A stretch of DNA of 64,000 bases from Streptosporangium violaceochromogenes (GCF_014654615.1 NZ_BNBB01000009.1:124001-188000), one strand, 5' to 3'. Positions 9,250 through 17,774 are shown, counted from the stretch's first letter. Numbers and translations are program-made. Notes: generated by a model not told the origin, from the sequence alone.

Positions 9250-9855
9250 ATGAGCGAACTCACCCTGCCCGACCTTGGATCGTTCCCCCATCGCCTGCTG
9301 CGCCTGTACGCCGGGCTGGCGCTCTACGGGGTGGGCATCGCCCTGCAGATCGAGTCCCGCCTGGGCGGCAGCCCCTGGGACGTGTTCCACCAGGGTCTGT
9401 CCACCCGGCTGGGCCTGTCGATCGGCACCTGGATCATCCTGGTGGGCGCTTTGGTCATGCTGCTGTGGATCCCTTTGAGGCAGCGGCCCGGGATCGGCAC
9501 CGTCAGCAACGCCGTCCTCCTGGGCCTGTTCGCCGACCTCGCCCTGTGGCTGGCTCCGACACCGGAGCCGGCGGCGGCGCGCTGGGCCTACCTGCTGCTC
9601 GGCGTCACGGTGACCGGGGCGGCGACCGGCCTCTACATCGGCGCAGGCCTCGGGCCGGGCCCGCGCGACGGCCTGATGACCGGCCTGAACCGCCTGGGCC
9701 TGCCCATCGGCCCGGCCCGGACGATCATCGAGGTCACGGTGCTGGCCGCGGGCTGGCTGCTCGGCGGCGTCGTGGGCCCGGGCACCCTCGTGTTCGCCCT
9801 GGCGATCGGCCCGATGAGCCAGTTCTTCATGCCCCGGATGCGGCCGGGGGGCTGA
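9250..9855 (+). CDS. YczE/YyaS/YitT-family integral membrane protein
   Basis: 201 residues, hydrophobic throughout with about five membrane segments (LRLYAGLALYGVGIALQI, IGTWIILVGALVMLLWI, VSNAVLLGLFADLALWL). The conserved GLGPGPRDGLMTGL loop near residue 140 and the early GGSPWDVFHQGLS are typical of YczE-like proteins. These are presumed transporters or sensors, without proven substrate. It is divergent from its MocR regulator and the two share the palindrome at 9181-9210. ATG 9250 is 74 bases from the preferred regulator start. Confidence 0.85.
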   Translation: MSELTLPDLGSFPHRLLRLYAGLALYGVGIALQIESRLGGSPWDVFHQGLSTRLGLSIGTWIILVGALVMLLWIPLRQRPGIGTVSNAVLLGLFADLALWLAPTPEPAAARWAYLLLGVTVTGAATGLYIGAGLGPGPRDGLMTGLNRLGLPIGPARTIIEVTVLAAGWLLGGVVGPGTLVFALAIGPMSQFFMPRMRPGG

Positions 9856-9887
9856 TCCCGGCCGATGAAGGCGTTAGCGTCGAGCAC

Positions 9888-11747
9888 ATGCGGATCGAGG
9901 ACTACGCTCTCGTCGGCGACATGCAGTCGGCGGCCCTCATCGGCCGCGACGGCTCCGTCGACTGGCTCTGCCTGCCCAAGTTCGACTCGCCGGCCTGCTT
10001 CGCGGCGCTGCTCGGCGACAAGCACAACGGCCAGTGGTGGATGGGCCCGGCCGACGCGCAGCGCCCCGACGCCACCCGGCGGCGCTACAAGGGCGAGTCG
10101 CTGGTGCTGGAGAGCGAGTGGGACACCCCCGGAGGAACACTCCGGATCACCGACTTCATGCCCACCCGGCACCTCAACCCCGATCTGGTCAGGATCGTGG
10201 AGTGCGTCTCGGGCACGGTGGACGTGGCCACCGAGATCCGCATCCGCTTCGACTACGGCCGGATCGTCCCCTGGGTTCGCCGTAGCGACGGCCTGCTCCA
10301 GGCCGTCGGCGGTCCCGACTCGGTGTGGCTGCACTCCCCCGTCCCGCTGCAGGGCGGCGACTACGCCCACCGGGCGAGGTTCCGGGTCTCCCAGGGAGAC
10401 CGCCTGGCATTCGTGTTCACCTGGCACCCCTCGCACGAGGCCAGGCCCGTGGAGATCGACCCCTTTCTGCAACTGACCGAGACCGAGGCGCTGTGGCAGG
10501 AGTGGGTGGAACGGTGCACCCACCGCGGCCCCTGGCGCGAGGCCGTGATCCGCTCGCTGATCACGCTCAAGGCGCTCACCTACGCCCCCACCGGGGGCAT
10601 CGTCGCCGCCCCGACCACCTCGCTGCCGGAGGATCTCGGCGGGGTCCGCAACTGGGACTACCGCTACTGCTGGCTGCGCGACGCCACCATGACGCTGGAG
10701 GCCCTCATCGGCGCCGGCTATCTCGACGAGGCCCGCGCCTGGCGCACGTGGCTGCTGCGGGCCATCGCGGGCCGCGCGCAGGATCTGCAGATCATGTACA
10801 GCGTGACGGGCGAGCGCCGGGTGACGGAGATGGAGCTCGACTGGCTGCCCGGATACGAGAACTCCCGGCCGGTCAGGATCGGCAACGGCGCGGTCACCCA
10901 GCTCCAGCTGGACGTCTACGGGGAGGTGATGGCCTCGCTGTGCCTGTCGCGCGCCTCGGGCATCGAGCCGGACCACCGCGCCTGGACCATCCAGCGCGAA
11001 ATCGTCGACTACGTCGAGGCGCACTGGGACGAACCCGACGAGGGACTGTGGGAGGTGCGCGGCCCGCGGCGGCACTTCACCCACTCCAAGGTGATGTGCT
11101 GGGTCGCCCTGGACCGGGCCGTCAAGCAGGCCGAGGGGTACGACCAGCCCGGCCCGGTCGAGCGCTGGCGGGAGCTGCGCGACCGGATCCACGCCGAGGT
11201 CTGCGACAAGGGCTTCGACCCCGAGCGGGGGACCTTCACCCAGTCGTACGGCTCGGCCGAGCTGGACGCCGCGCTGCTGCTGATCCCGGCGGTGGGCTTC
11301 CTGCCCCCCGGCGACCCCCGGGTGATCGGCACGGTGGAGGCGGTCCAGCGCGAGCTGATGACCGACGGCCTCGTCCTGCGCTACCCGATAAGCGTCGAGA
11401 ACGACGTGGACGGCCTGCCCGGCGGCGAGGGGGCCTTCCTGGCGTGCAGCTTCTGGCTGGCCGACGCGCTCACGATGATCGGCCGCAGGGACGAGGCGGT
11501 CGAGCTGTTCGAGCGCCTGCTGGCGCTGCGCAACGACCTCGGCCTGCTGTCGGAGGAGTACGACCTCCGTCACGGCCGCCTGGTCGGCAACTTCCCCCAG
11601 GCGTTCAGCCACGTCCCGCTGATCCACACCGCGCGCCTGCTCGCCTCCACCGCCGGGGCCGAGGCGGGCCCCGGGGAGGGAACCGGAGCGGGAAGCGGGG
11701 AGGAGGGCGAGGCGGAGATGGAAGCCGAGGCGCCCTCCGCGCGGTGA
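9888..11747 (+). CDS. Glycoside hydrolase family 15 protein (trehalase/glucoamylase type)
   Basis: 619 residues from ATG 9888. The N-terminus MRIEDYALVGDMQSAALIG with RDGSVDWLCLPKFDSPACF is the beta-domain signature of actinobacterial GH15 enzymes. The (alpha/alpha)6 barrel carries GGVRNWDYRYCWLRDA and, at the end, FPQAFSHVPLIHTARL. Mycobacterial members hydrolyse trehalose, while others hydrolyse glucans, so the substrate is open. There is no signal peptide, hence cytosolic. A Glu/Gly-rich C-terminal tail of about 40 residues is extra to the core. It starts 33 bases after yczE. Confidence 0.9.
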   Translation: MRIEDYALVGDMQSAALIGRDGSVDWLCLPKFDSPACFAALLGDKHNGQWWMGPADAQRPDATRRRYKGESLVLESEWDTPGGTLRITDFMPTRHLNPDLVRIVECVSGTVDVATEIRIRFDYGRIVPWVRRSDGLLQAVGGPDSVWLHSPVPLQGGDYAHRARFRVSQGDRLAFVFTWHPSHEARPVEIDPFLQLTETEALWQEWVERCTHRGPWREAVIRSLITLKALTYAPTGGIVAAPTTSLPEDLGGVRNWDYRYCWLRDATMTLEALIGAGYLDEARAWRTWLLRAIAGRAQDLQIMYSVTGERRVTEMELDWLPGYENSRPVRIGNGAVTQLQLDVYGEVMASLCLSRASGIEPDHRAWTIQREIVDYVEAHWDEPDEGLWEVRGPRRHFTHSKVMCWVALDRAVKQAEGYDQPGPVERWRELRDRIHAEVCDKGFDPERGTFTQSYGSAELDAALLLIPAVGFLPPGDPRVIGTVEAVQRELMTDGLVLRYPISVENDVDGLPGGEGAFLACSFWLADALTMIGRRDEAVELFERLLALRNDLGLLSEEYDLRHGRLVGNFPQAFSHVPLIHTARLLASTAGAEAGPGEGTGAGSGEEGEAEMEAEAPSAR

Positions 11748-11862
11748 GCCGGGGCCGGAGGGACACAAGACGGGGGCGGCACACGGCGGCGCGGCGGCGC
11801 GACGGCGGCACGGCCCGAAAAAAATCCCCGGCCGGGTGCAACAAATCCCCGCGATCACCACT

Positions 11863-11886
11863 CTCATCTGATGAACATCACATGAG
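11863..11886. promoter_or_regulatory. Inverted repeat upstream of the calcium-loop repeat gene
   Basis: A 24-base inverted repeat of two 11-base arms (one mismatch) around AA. Its core TGATGAACATCA (11869-11880) is perfect, flanked by CTCAT and ATGAG. It ends 13 bases before the ATG at 11900, just upstream of the ribosome-binding site AAGGAAC, so it could be an operator or a 5' hairpin. Confidence 0.5.
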
Positions 11887-11899
11887 ATAAGGAACCACA

Positions 11900-12151
11900 A
11901 TGAGCGACTTCGACGTCACCACCGACCTGGTCGACTACGACGGCGACGGCAGCACCGACGCCCAGCTCATCGACGTCGACGGCGACGGCTACGCCGACGA
12001 GGAACGTTACGACACCGACGGCGACGGCGTCACCGACGTGGTCTACCTCGACAACGACGGCGACGGCTACATCGACGAGGCCCGGGTCGACTACAACGGC
12101 GACGGCGTCGCCGACTACACCCAGACCCAGGGTCCCTTCCCGACTGTCTGA
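11900..12151 (+). CDS. Small acidic protein of five calcium-loop (DxDGDGxxD) repeats
   Basis: 83 residues, no signal peptide, almost wholly made of five repeats starting at residues 12, 25, 38, 51 and 64, so an exact 13-residue period. Each has D-x-[DN]-G-D-G-x-x-D, the ligand pattern of EF-hand, dockerin and thrombospondin type 3 loops. Between loops lie short strand-like spacers (AQLI, EERY, VVYL, EARV). It probably binds several Ca2+ ions and stays unfolded without them. The ATG is preceded by AAGGAAC. It opens a block containing a GrpE-like lipoprotein and dynamin/Hsp70 genes. No known enzyme function; the partner is unknown. Confidence 0.8.
   Translation: MSDFDVTTDLVDYDGDGSTDAQLIDVDGDGYADEERYDTDGDGVTDVVYLDNDGDGYIDEARVDYNGDGVADYTQTQGPFPTV
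11933..12127 (+). repeat. Five tandem 39-base coding repeats
   Basis: The five 13-codon units of the small acidic protein are also repeats in DNA, each centred on GACGGCGACGGC or a close variant (AACGGCGACGGC in the last). The exact 39-base spacing suggests growth by unit duplication followed by divergence. Confidence 0.75.
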
Positions 12152-12233
12152 TCACACGATCCGGCACGCGCCCGTGTGACCCCGCCGGGAACCCGGACCG
12201 GGTCACACGGGCCGCCGACGAGAAAGACGACCC

Positions 12234-13157
12234 ATGAAAGACCGACGCGTGCTCCTGCCCCTGCTGTTCGCGGCCGGGCTGTCCCTGGCCGGTTGCGGTC
12301 TGGCGGCGGAAGGGGCCGGCGGTGAGGCGGGCGGCGCCCCCCGGTCCTCGGCGCGGACCGGGGCCGAGCGCGACGACGGCGTCAGGCCCCTGCGTGACGG
12401 CGCCGGGCGGGCGGTCGCCCCCGGTGAGGCGGAGGCGACCGGCGGGTTCGCGCTCCCGGTCGAACCGCTGCCGCTCGCGCTGGCGGCGGGGGCACTCGCC
12501 GCGGCCGGCTCGGCCCTCTACCTGTGGCGGCGGGGCGGGCGCCCCGCGCAGGCCACGGCCGCCCGGCCGGACGCCTTCGCCGGGCCGGCGACGGCGCCCC
12601 CGCCCCCACCCCATACGCCCTCGCCCCACGTGCCCTCGCCTCCGCGAGGAGCCGCCGCGGAGGGCGCGCCCCGAGGGCCCGTGCCGCCCCCCACCGTTCC
12701 CGCCGCCGCCGCTCCCGCGGGCCCTCCGGACTCCCCCGGCGCCCGGGGGTCCGACCCTCTGGCCGAAGCCCTGGCCGAGGTCGCCGGAAGCGGGATCAGC
12801 CAGGCGCTCACCCAGCAGGTGGAGCGCCTTTTCGCCGAGGGGCATCCGGGGCGGGCGGCCCTGGTGACCGCCTGCATCGGCTGCCGGGACCAGATCGCCG
12901 AGCGGCACCCCCGGCTCTCCGGCCTGCTCCTTGAGGGGCTGAACCGGGCCGGGGTCCGGGAGATCGTGGCCGACGGGCATCGCTTCGACCCGCGCCTGCA
13001 CGAGGCGTTCGGCACCGAGCCGACCGAACGCCCCGAACTGCACGACATCGTGGCCGAGACCGTCAAACGGGGATACGCCGACGGCGACCGCCTGATACGG
13101 GTGCCCCAGGTCGCCGTCTACCGCCACGAGCCCTCCGGGCGCGGAACGGCGCCGTGA
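12234..13157 (+). CDS. Membrane-anchored protein with lipobox, TM segment and C-terminal GrpE-like domain
   Basis: 307 residues. The N-terminus is a lipoprotein signal with lipobox LAGC (Cys21). A second hydrophobic stretch at about 79-97 (LPLALAAGALAAAGSALYLW) ends in RRGGR, which predicts a cytosolic C-terminus. Residues 105-175 are a Pro/Ala linker. Residues 225-297 match the GrpE beta-domain pattern: GVREIVADGHRFDPRLHEA, then VKRGYADGDRLIRVPQVAVY. GrpE is the nucleotide-exchange factor of Hsp70, and an Hsp70-like gene lies 5 kb away. The usual long GrpE coiled coil is replaced by this linker. The gene lies 82 bases downstream of the calcium-loop gene and converges on an ECF sigma gene with 5 bases between the stops. 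The GrpE call is from pattern recognition. Confidence 0.7.
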   Translation: MKDRRVLLPLLFAAGLSLAGCGLAAEGAGGEAGGAPRSSARTGAERDDGVRPLRDGAGRAVAPGEAEATGGFALPVEPLPLALAAGALAAAGSALYLWRRGGRPAQATAARPDAFAGPATAPPPPPHTPSPHVPSPPRGAAAEGAPRGPVPPPTVPAAAAPAGPPDSPGARGSDPLAEALAEVAGSGISQALTQQVERLFAEGHPGRAALVTACIGCRDQIAERHPRLSGLLLEGLNRAGVREIVADGHRFDPRLHEAFGTEPTERPELHDIVAETVKRGYADGDRLIRVPQVAVYRHEPSGRGTAP

Positions 13158-13162
13158 GCGGC

Positions 13163-13711
13163 TCAGTTGCCGGCGAGAGCGGCCTGAAGCCGCCTTCTGG
13201 CCCGGTGGATCCACGCCCTCACCGTGTTCAGCGGTACCTCAAGGGCCACGGCCACCTGCTCGTAGGTGAGCCCGCCCGCCCACAGCAGCAGCGCCTCGCG
13301 CTGGGAGGCCGGCAGCGTGGCCAGCGCCCGGCGCAGGTCCGCCAGCCGGGCGACGGCGTCCTCGAAGGAGCCGGCGGCCACCGGCTCCTCGGCCAGCTCG
13401 GCCAGGCACACCCCTCCGGGCGGGCGGTGCCGGACCACCGCCTGGGCGGCGTTGCGCGCGATGACGAGAACCCAGGCCCGGAAGGGGGCCCTGCCCTGGA
13501 AGGCCGCCAGGCCCCGCCAGGCGGCGAGATGCGTCTCCTGCAGGGCGTCCAGGGCGTCGGCCCGGTTGCCGGTCAGGTGGTAGCAGACCCCGAAGGCCGG
13601 GCGCCTGGCGGCGGCCCAGAGGGCGGCGAAGGCGGCCTCGTCTCCCGTCCGCGCCGCGGCGAGGAGAAGGCTCTCGTCCTCGGCGGCGTCGCCCGGCGCC
13701 CCCCTCGTCAT
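13163..13711 (-). CDS. ECF-family RNA polymerase sigma factor
   Basis: 182 residues. Region 2 spans about 20-95 (DEAAFAALWAAARRPAFGVC, DALDALQETHLAAWRGL, FRAWVLVIARNAA). Region 4 is the C-terminal HTH (LPASQREALLLWAGGLTYEQ, VPLNTVRAWIHRARRRL). It has no SnoaL or other C-terminal extension. No anti-sigma factor gene is adjacent: the convergent neighbour is the GrpE-like membrane protein and the divergent one a dynamin. ATG 13711 has GGGAGG about 12 bases upstream. Which genes it transcribes is unknown; the calcium-loop and dynamin genes are natural candidates. Confidence 0.9.
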   Translation of the reverse strand: MTRGAPGDAAEDESLLLAAARTGDEAAFAALWAAARRPAFGVCYHLTGNRADALDALQETHLAAWRGLAAFQGRAPFRAWVLVIARNAAQAVVRHRPPGGVCLAELAEEPVAAGSFEDAVARLADLRRALATLPASQREALLLWAGGLTYEQVAVALEVPLNTVRAWIHRARRRLQAALAGN

Positions 13712-13748
13712 CGGTCACCCATCCTCCCGGGGTAGAAAAATCAGCCCA

Positions 13749-13811
13749 TGACATCACGTCACTTGAATGCCCGGTATGAGGTAGTCCGCCATGATATTGG
13801 ACCGTGATAAT
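13749..13811. promoter_or_regulatory. AT-richer divergent control region between sigma factor and dynamin genes
   Basis: The 201-base gap between the two starts contains an imperfect inverted repeat TGACATCACGTCA (13749-13761) and, on the plus strand, GATAAT at 13806-13811 that could be a -10 for the dynamin operon. No convincing -35 is seen. Confidence 0.3.
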
Positions 13812-13912
13812 CCAGGGTCCGGTCCGGCCCGCGCGCGAGCCGGCGACCCGACCTGCCCGTCCCGGGTCGCCGAACGCCGGAGACCGCCCGGCGTGCCCTC
13901 CGGCGGCGGCGG

Positions 13913-15742
13913 GTGAGCGCCGGGCCCGCGGACCTGCTGCGCCGCCTGTGCGAGACCACCCTGGCCCGGCTCGCCGGGGCGGAGCTGCGCGAGCGGGTGG
14001 CGCGGGTACGCGCCGACCTCGACGCGCCGCTCCGGATCGCGGTGGCGGGCGCGGTGAGCAGCGGGAAGTCGACCCTGGTCAACGCGCTGCTGGGGCTGCC
14101 CGTCGCCCCGGTGGACGCCGGGGAGTGCACCTTCGTGGTCACCCAGTACGAGTACGGCGAGGACGACGGCCTCGTCACGATCGAGCTGAAGAACGGTGAA
14201 ACCGCCCGCACCCGGCTGCTCCCCGGCCACCGGCTCCCCTCCGACCTCGGGGTGGAGGTGGCCGGGATCCGGCGGCTGCGCGTCACCCTGGACCTGCCGT
14301 CGCTGCGCACGGTCACCATCGTCGACACCCCCGGCATGAACACGGTGACGGCCTCCAACGAGCAGGCCGCCCGGAGCATGCTGTTCGGCTCCGGGCGGGA
14401 GGACGACCGCGCCCAGGCGATGATCTACGTGCTGCGCTACGTCCAGCGGTTCGACGACGCCACCCTGGGGGAGTTCCGCGGCCTCACCGACGCGTGCGGC
14501 ATGAGCTGTGTCAACACCCTCGCCGTGCTCGGCCAGGTCGACCGGCGCGGGGACGAGGACGACCCCTGGCCGACCGCCCGGCGGCTGGCCGCCAAGGGCT
14601 ACCAGGACCTGCGGACCTCCGTCTTCGACGTGGTCCCGGTGATCGGGCTGCTCGCCGAGACCGCCCGCGCCCGCCCGCCGGACGCCCGCGAGTTCGAGGC
14701 CCTGTCCACGCTGGCCGGGCTCGACGAGGACGACCTGGAGGACTACCTCCTGGACCTCGACGACTTCCGTTCGGCTCCCGATCCGCCCGTCCCCGCCGAG
14801 GTACGGCACCGCCTCGTCGAACGGCTGCACCGGTACGGCATCGCCACCGCGGTCGGCGCGGTGCGCCGGGGCGAGGTCTCCGATCCCGCCTCCCTGGCCC
14901 GCCACCTGCTGGAACGATCGGGATACTCCTCCGCGGGAGGGGCCGCGACCGGCTCGGTGGCGGCGGGCATCGCCCACTTCGCCCGCCGCGCCGACCAGCT
15001 CAAGGCGCTCGACGCCCTGACCCGCCTGCGGCGGATCGCCCGCTCCCCCGCGCTGGGGTCGGACCGCGTCGCCCTGGACGCGCTGGCGGCCCAGCTCGAC
15101 GAGAACAGGCCGATCGCCACCGCCCTGGGCGGCCTGCGGATCTTCGCCGCGGCCGAGGCGCTCGGCCGCGGGACGCTCGTGCTGAACGAGGAGATGACCG
15201 CGGAGCTCCTGCGCATGGCCCGCCACGACGATCCGGCCGGGCAGCTCGGCCTGCCCCCGGGTGCCTCCGGTGCCGAGGTCGCCGCCGCGGCCACGGCCGC
15301 CTCGATGCGCTGGCGCACGCTCGCGATGATGAGCGAGGGCCGTACGGGCGGGCACCGGGCCAGGGACGTGCTGACGGTCCTTGAGGACATGGTCGCCTCG
15401 GCCCTGGCCGAAAAGCCCGACCCCGCCGCCGGGGGCGGCGACCCCCTTCCCCCGGTCCGGGTGGACCCCGCCGTCGTCGAGGCGCTGCGCGCCTCCCCGA
15501 TGATCCCCGACGACGACCGCAGGGCGATGGAGCTGCTGCTGTCCGGAACCGAGCTGGCGACCCAGCTCGGCGCGCCCCCGGGGACCCCGCGGGCCGAGGT
15601 GGCGGGCTACGGCGCGGCGCTCGCCGCCCGGTTCCGGACCCTCACCCACCGGCCGCTCTCCCTGCGGCAGCGCCGGGCGGCGGAGACCCTCTGCGAGGTC
15701 TGCGAGACCGTCTGGTCGCGCTATCAGGGCGGCGCCCCCTGA
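13913..15742 (+). CDS. Dynamin-like GTPase, first of a tandem pair (IniC-like)
   Basis: 609 residues from GTG 13913. The G domain has P-loop GAVSSGKST (46-54), switch Thr near residue 73 (ECTFVVT), and DTPGMN (138-143). The G4 motif is degenerate (LGQVDRR instead of TKxD). A long helical region follows, with no clear membrane hairpin. This domain plan resembles mycobacterial IniC, the partner of the membrane-remodelling dynamin IniA induced by cell-wall drugs. It is followed after 94 bases by a second dynamin gene, as in iniA-iniC and bacterial DynA/DynB pairs. The partner relation is inferred. It may lack membrane insertion itself and act through the second protein. Confidence 0.87.
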   Translation: MSAGPADLLRRLCETTLARLAGAELRERVARVRADLDAPLRIAVAGAVSSGKSTLVNALLGLPVAPVDAGECTFVVTQYEYGEDDGLVTIELKNGETARTRLLPGHRLPSDLGVEVAGIRRLRVTLDLPSLRTVTIVDTPGMNTVTASNEQAARSMLFGSGREDDRAQAMIYVLRYVQRFDDATLGEFRGLTDACGMSCVNTLAVLGQVDRRGDEDDPWPTARRLAAKGYQDLRTSVFDVVPVIGLLAETARARPPDAREFEALSTLAGLDEDDLEDYLLDLDDFRSAPDPPVPAEVRHRLVERLHRYGIATAVGAVRRGEVSDPASLARHLLERSGYSSAGGAATGSVAAGIAHFARRADQLKALDALTRLRRIARSPALGSDRVALDALAAQLDENRPIATALGGLRIFAAAEALGRGTLVLNEEMTAELLRMARHDDPAGQLGLPPGASGAEVAAAATAASMRWRTLAMMSEGRTGGHRARDVLTVLEDMVASALAEKPDPAAGGGDPLPPVRVDPAVVEALRASPMIPDDDRRAMELLLSGTELATQLGAPPGTPRAEVAGYGAALAARFRTLTHRPLSLRQRRAAETLCEVCETVWSRYQGGAP

Positions 15743-15836
15743 GAACGCGGCGCCCCCCTTGTGGAAAGGCGCCCTCCGTGGAAAAACGCGGAAAAACCCT
15801 GTTCACCGTCATATCCCCCGACAGGAGCGAAAGCAG

Positions 15837-17774
15837 ATGACGACCCCCGATCCGGCGGGCCCGGTGGCCCGGCTGCTGCGCTACGCCAACGAGGTCCACT
15901 CGCTGGCCGGCCGGTGCGGCCGGCCGGACCTGGCGGAGGTGCTGGCCACGAGCGCGGCCCGCTGGAAGGACGAGTGCACCGACATCGTGGTCGCCGGAGC
16001 GCAGAAACGCGGCAAGAGCCGCCTGCTCAACACACTGGTGGGCCACCCCGATCTGCTCCCGGTCGACGCCGACGTGGCCACCAACTGCTTTCTGTCCCTG
16101 CGGCGCGGTCCCCGGCTGACGGCCGTCGTACACCGCGGCACCGACAAGGGGCCCGTCCAGACCCCGATCACCGTGGAGTCGATTCCCGACTACGCCTCGA
16201 TGCGGGGCGACGCCGGAAAACGCCGCGACGTCGTCAGCGTGGACATCACCGTGGACAACCCGCTGCTGGAGGGCCTGCGGCTGCTCGACACCCCCGGCGT
16301 CGACAGCCTGACCGTGGGGCACCGGCAGGTCACCGTGGCGATGCTCCAGCGGGCCGACGCCCTGCTCTTCACGCTCAGCGCCCAGGACCAGCCGGTGCTC
16401 CGGCACGAGCTGGAGTTCCTCGCCGAGGCCGCCGAGCGGGTCCAGGCGATCGTGTTCGTGCTGACCAAGGTGGAGGACTCGGCCAACTGGCGGAGCCTGC
16501 AGGAGGAGAACAGGGCCCGTCTGCGGACCTTCGTCACCGAGGCGATCGCGGCCGACCCCGGCAGGGCGGCGGTGCTCGCCCCGCTGCTGGAGGCGCCCTG
16601 GATCCCGGTGAGCTCCAAGCTCGCCGAGGCCGCCGAGGCCAAACGCCGGCAGGGGCGCCCGGAGCGGGCCGAGGCGTTGCGGGCCCGCAGCGGCATGGAC
16701 GTGCTGGAGCGGCACCTGCGCGGGTTCGCCGAGGGCAGGGAGTCGGCGCGCGGCGCCACCGTGGTCGCCGCCGCGCTGTCGGCGCTGTCCTCACTGAAGG
16801 CCGGGGCCAAGGACGACGTCGCCGCGGGCTCCGACGACGAGGGGGACGTCGCCGCGCGGGTCGCCGAGGTGGACGCCGAGCTGGCCGGGCTCGCCGAGCT
16901 GGCCGGCCGCCGCAGGGCGGGCGCGGTGGCCAACACCTTCCTCGGGCGCGAGGTGGCCGGGATCGTGGCCGCGCGGGTGGCAGAGATCCGCCAGCCGTAC
17001 GAGAACGCGATCGCCACGCTGAAGAGCCAGTCCCAGCTCGACAAGTACATGACGGAGCTGCCCGAGAGCGTCCAGCGCTCGCTGGAGGCCGCCTGGTCGC
17101 AGATCGTCTACGACGTGGAGAGGCTGGCGAGGACCACGCTGAACTCCTTCGCCGCCGACCTCGGCCTCGATCCGGTGGAGCTCGCCTCCGACAGGAGGGC
17201 GATGCCCACCCTGACGCAGGTGCAGGTCAAGGGGGACCAGGCGGCCGACGAGCCGGTCAACGTGGACATGGTGCGCGACGTGCTGCCCTCGGTGTCGATG
17301 GGGCTGTCGTTCGGCGGCCTGGCCGCGGCCCTGCTCGGCCCGGTGGGGTTCATCCTGGTCGCCCCGGCGCTCGGCGCGGCCATCTTCATGGGCCGGCGCT
17401 CACTGGAGAAGGTGCAGCGCAGCCAGGCGGCGATCCGGGGTGCTCTGCGCGACCAGTTCTCGGTGGTCGCACGGGAGATGACGCTCGACCTGGAGCGGAT
17501 GGTGGCCACCTGGCGGGTGGGCGTCGAGCAGGCCGCGGACGAGAGCATGCTGCGGCGCCGCAAGGAGCTGGAGGGCAGGCGCGCGGAGCTGAAGTCCGCC
17601 TCCGCCCGTTCGGCGGCCGACCGGCGCCGGGCGCGCGAGTCGGGCGAGGACCGCATCGCGGCGATCGACACGCTCACCGCGCGGGGCCACGAGCTGCGCC
17701 GGGAGCTGGCCGCCGCGGTGGCGGCCCTGGGCTCGGCCGCCTCTCCCGCCGCCCCGGGGGTCCCGGCCGTCTGA
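15837..17774 (+). CDS. Dynamin-like GTPase, second of the pair, with membrane hairpin (IniA-like)
   Basis: 645 residues from ATG 15837 with AGGAG nine bases upstream; an ATG-led extension to 15759 lacks such a site. G motifs: GAQKRGKS (54-61), DTPGVDS (151-157), TKVEDS (210-215). Helical stalk follows, then a hydrophobic hairpin at about 486-518 (MGLSFGGLAAALLGPVGFIL, then VAPALGAAIFMG) matching the lipid-interacting tip of IniA, then a basic coiled coil (ESMLRRRKELEGRRAELKSA). It likely binds and reshapes the cytoplasmic membrane. It ends the operon; a perfect hairpin begins at its stop codon and the Hsp70 gene converges on it. Confidence 0.88.
   Translation: MTTPDPAGPVARLLRYANEVHSLAGRCGRPDLAEVLATSAARWKDECTDIVVAGAQKRGKSRLLNTLVGHPDLLPVDADVATNCFLSLRRGPRLTAVVHRGTDKGPVQTPITVESIPDYASMRGDAGKRRDVVSVDITVDNPLLEGLRLLDTPGVDSLTVGHRQVTVAMLQRADALLFTLSAQDQPVLRHELEFLAEAAERVQAIVFVLTKVEDSANWRSLQEENRARLRTFVTEAIAADPGRAAVLAPLLEAPWIPVSSKLAEAAEAKRRQGRPERAEALRARSGMDVLERHLRGFAEGRESARGATVVAAALSALSSLKAGAKDDVAAGSDDEGDVAARVAEVDAELAGLAELAGRRRAGAVANTFLGREVAGIVAARVAEIRQPYENAIATLKSQSQLDKYMTELPESVQRSLEAAWSQIVYDVERLARTTLNSFAADLGLDPVELASDRRAMPTLTQVQVKGDQAADEPVNVDMVRDVLPSVSMGLSFGGLAAALLGPVGFILVAPALGAAIFMGRRSLEKVQRSQAAIRGALRDQFSVVAREMTLDLERMVATWRVGVEQAADESMLRRRKELEGRRAELKSASARSAADRRRARESGEDRIAAIDTLTARGHELRRELAAAVAALGSAASPAAPGVPAV

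Noticed and set aside
11933-12127. CRISPR-like or satellite repeat
   Set aside because: The 39-base repeats are coding, without spacers, and diverge at third positions.
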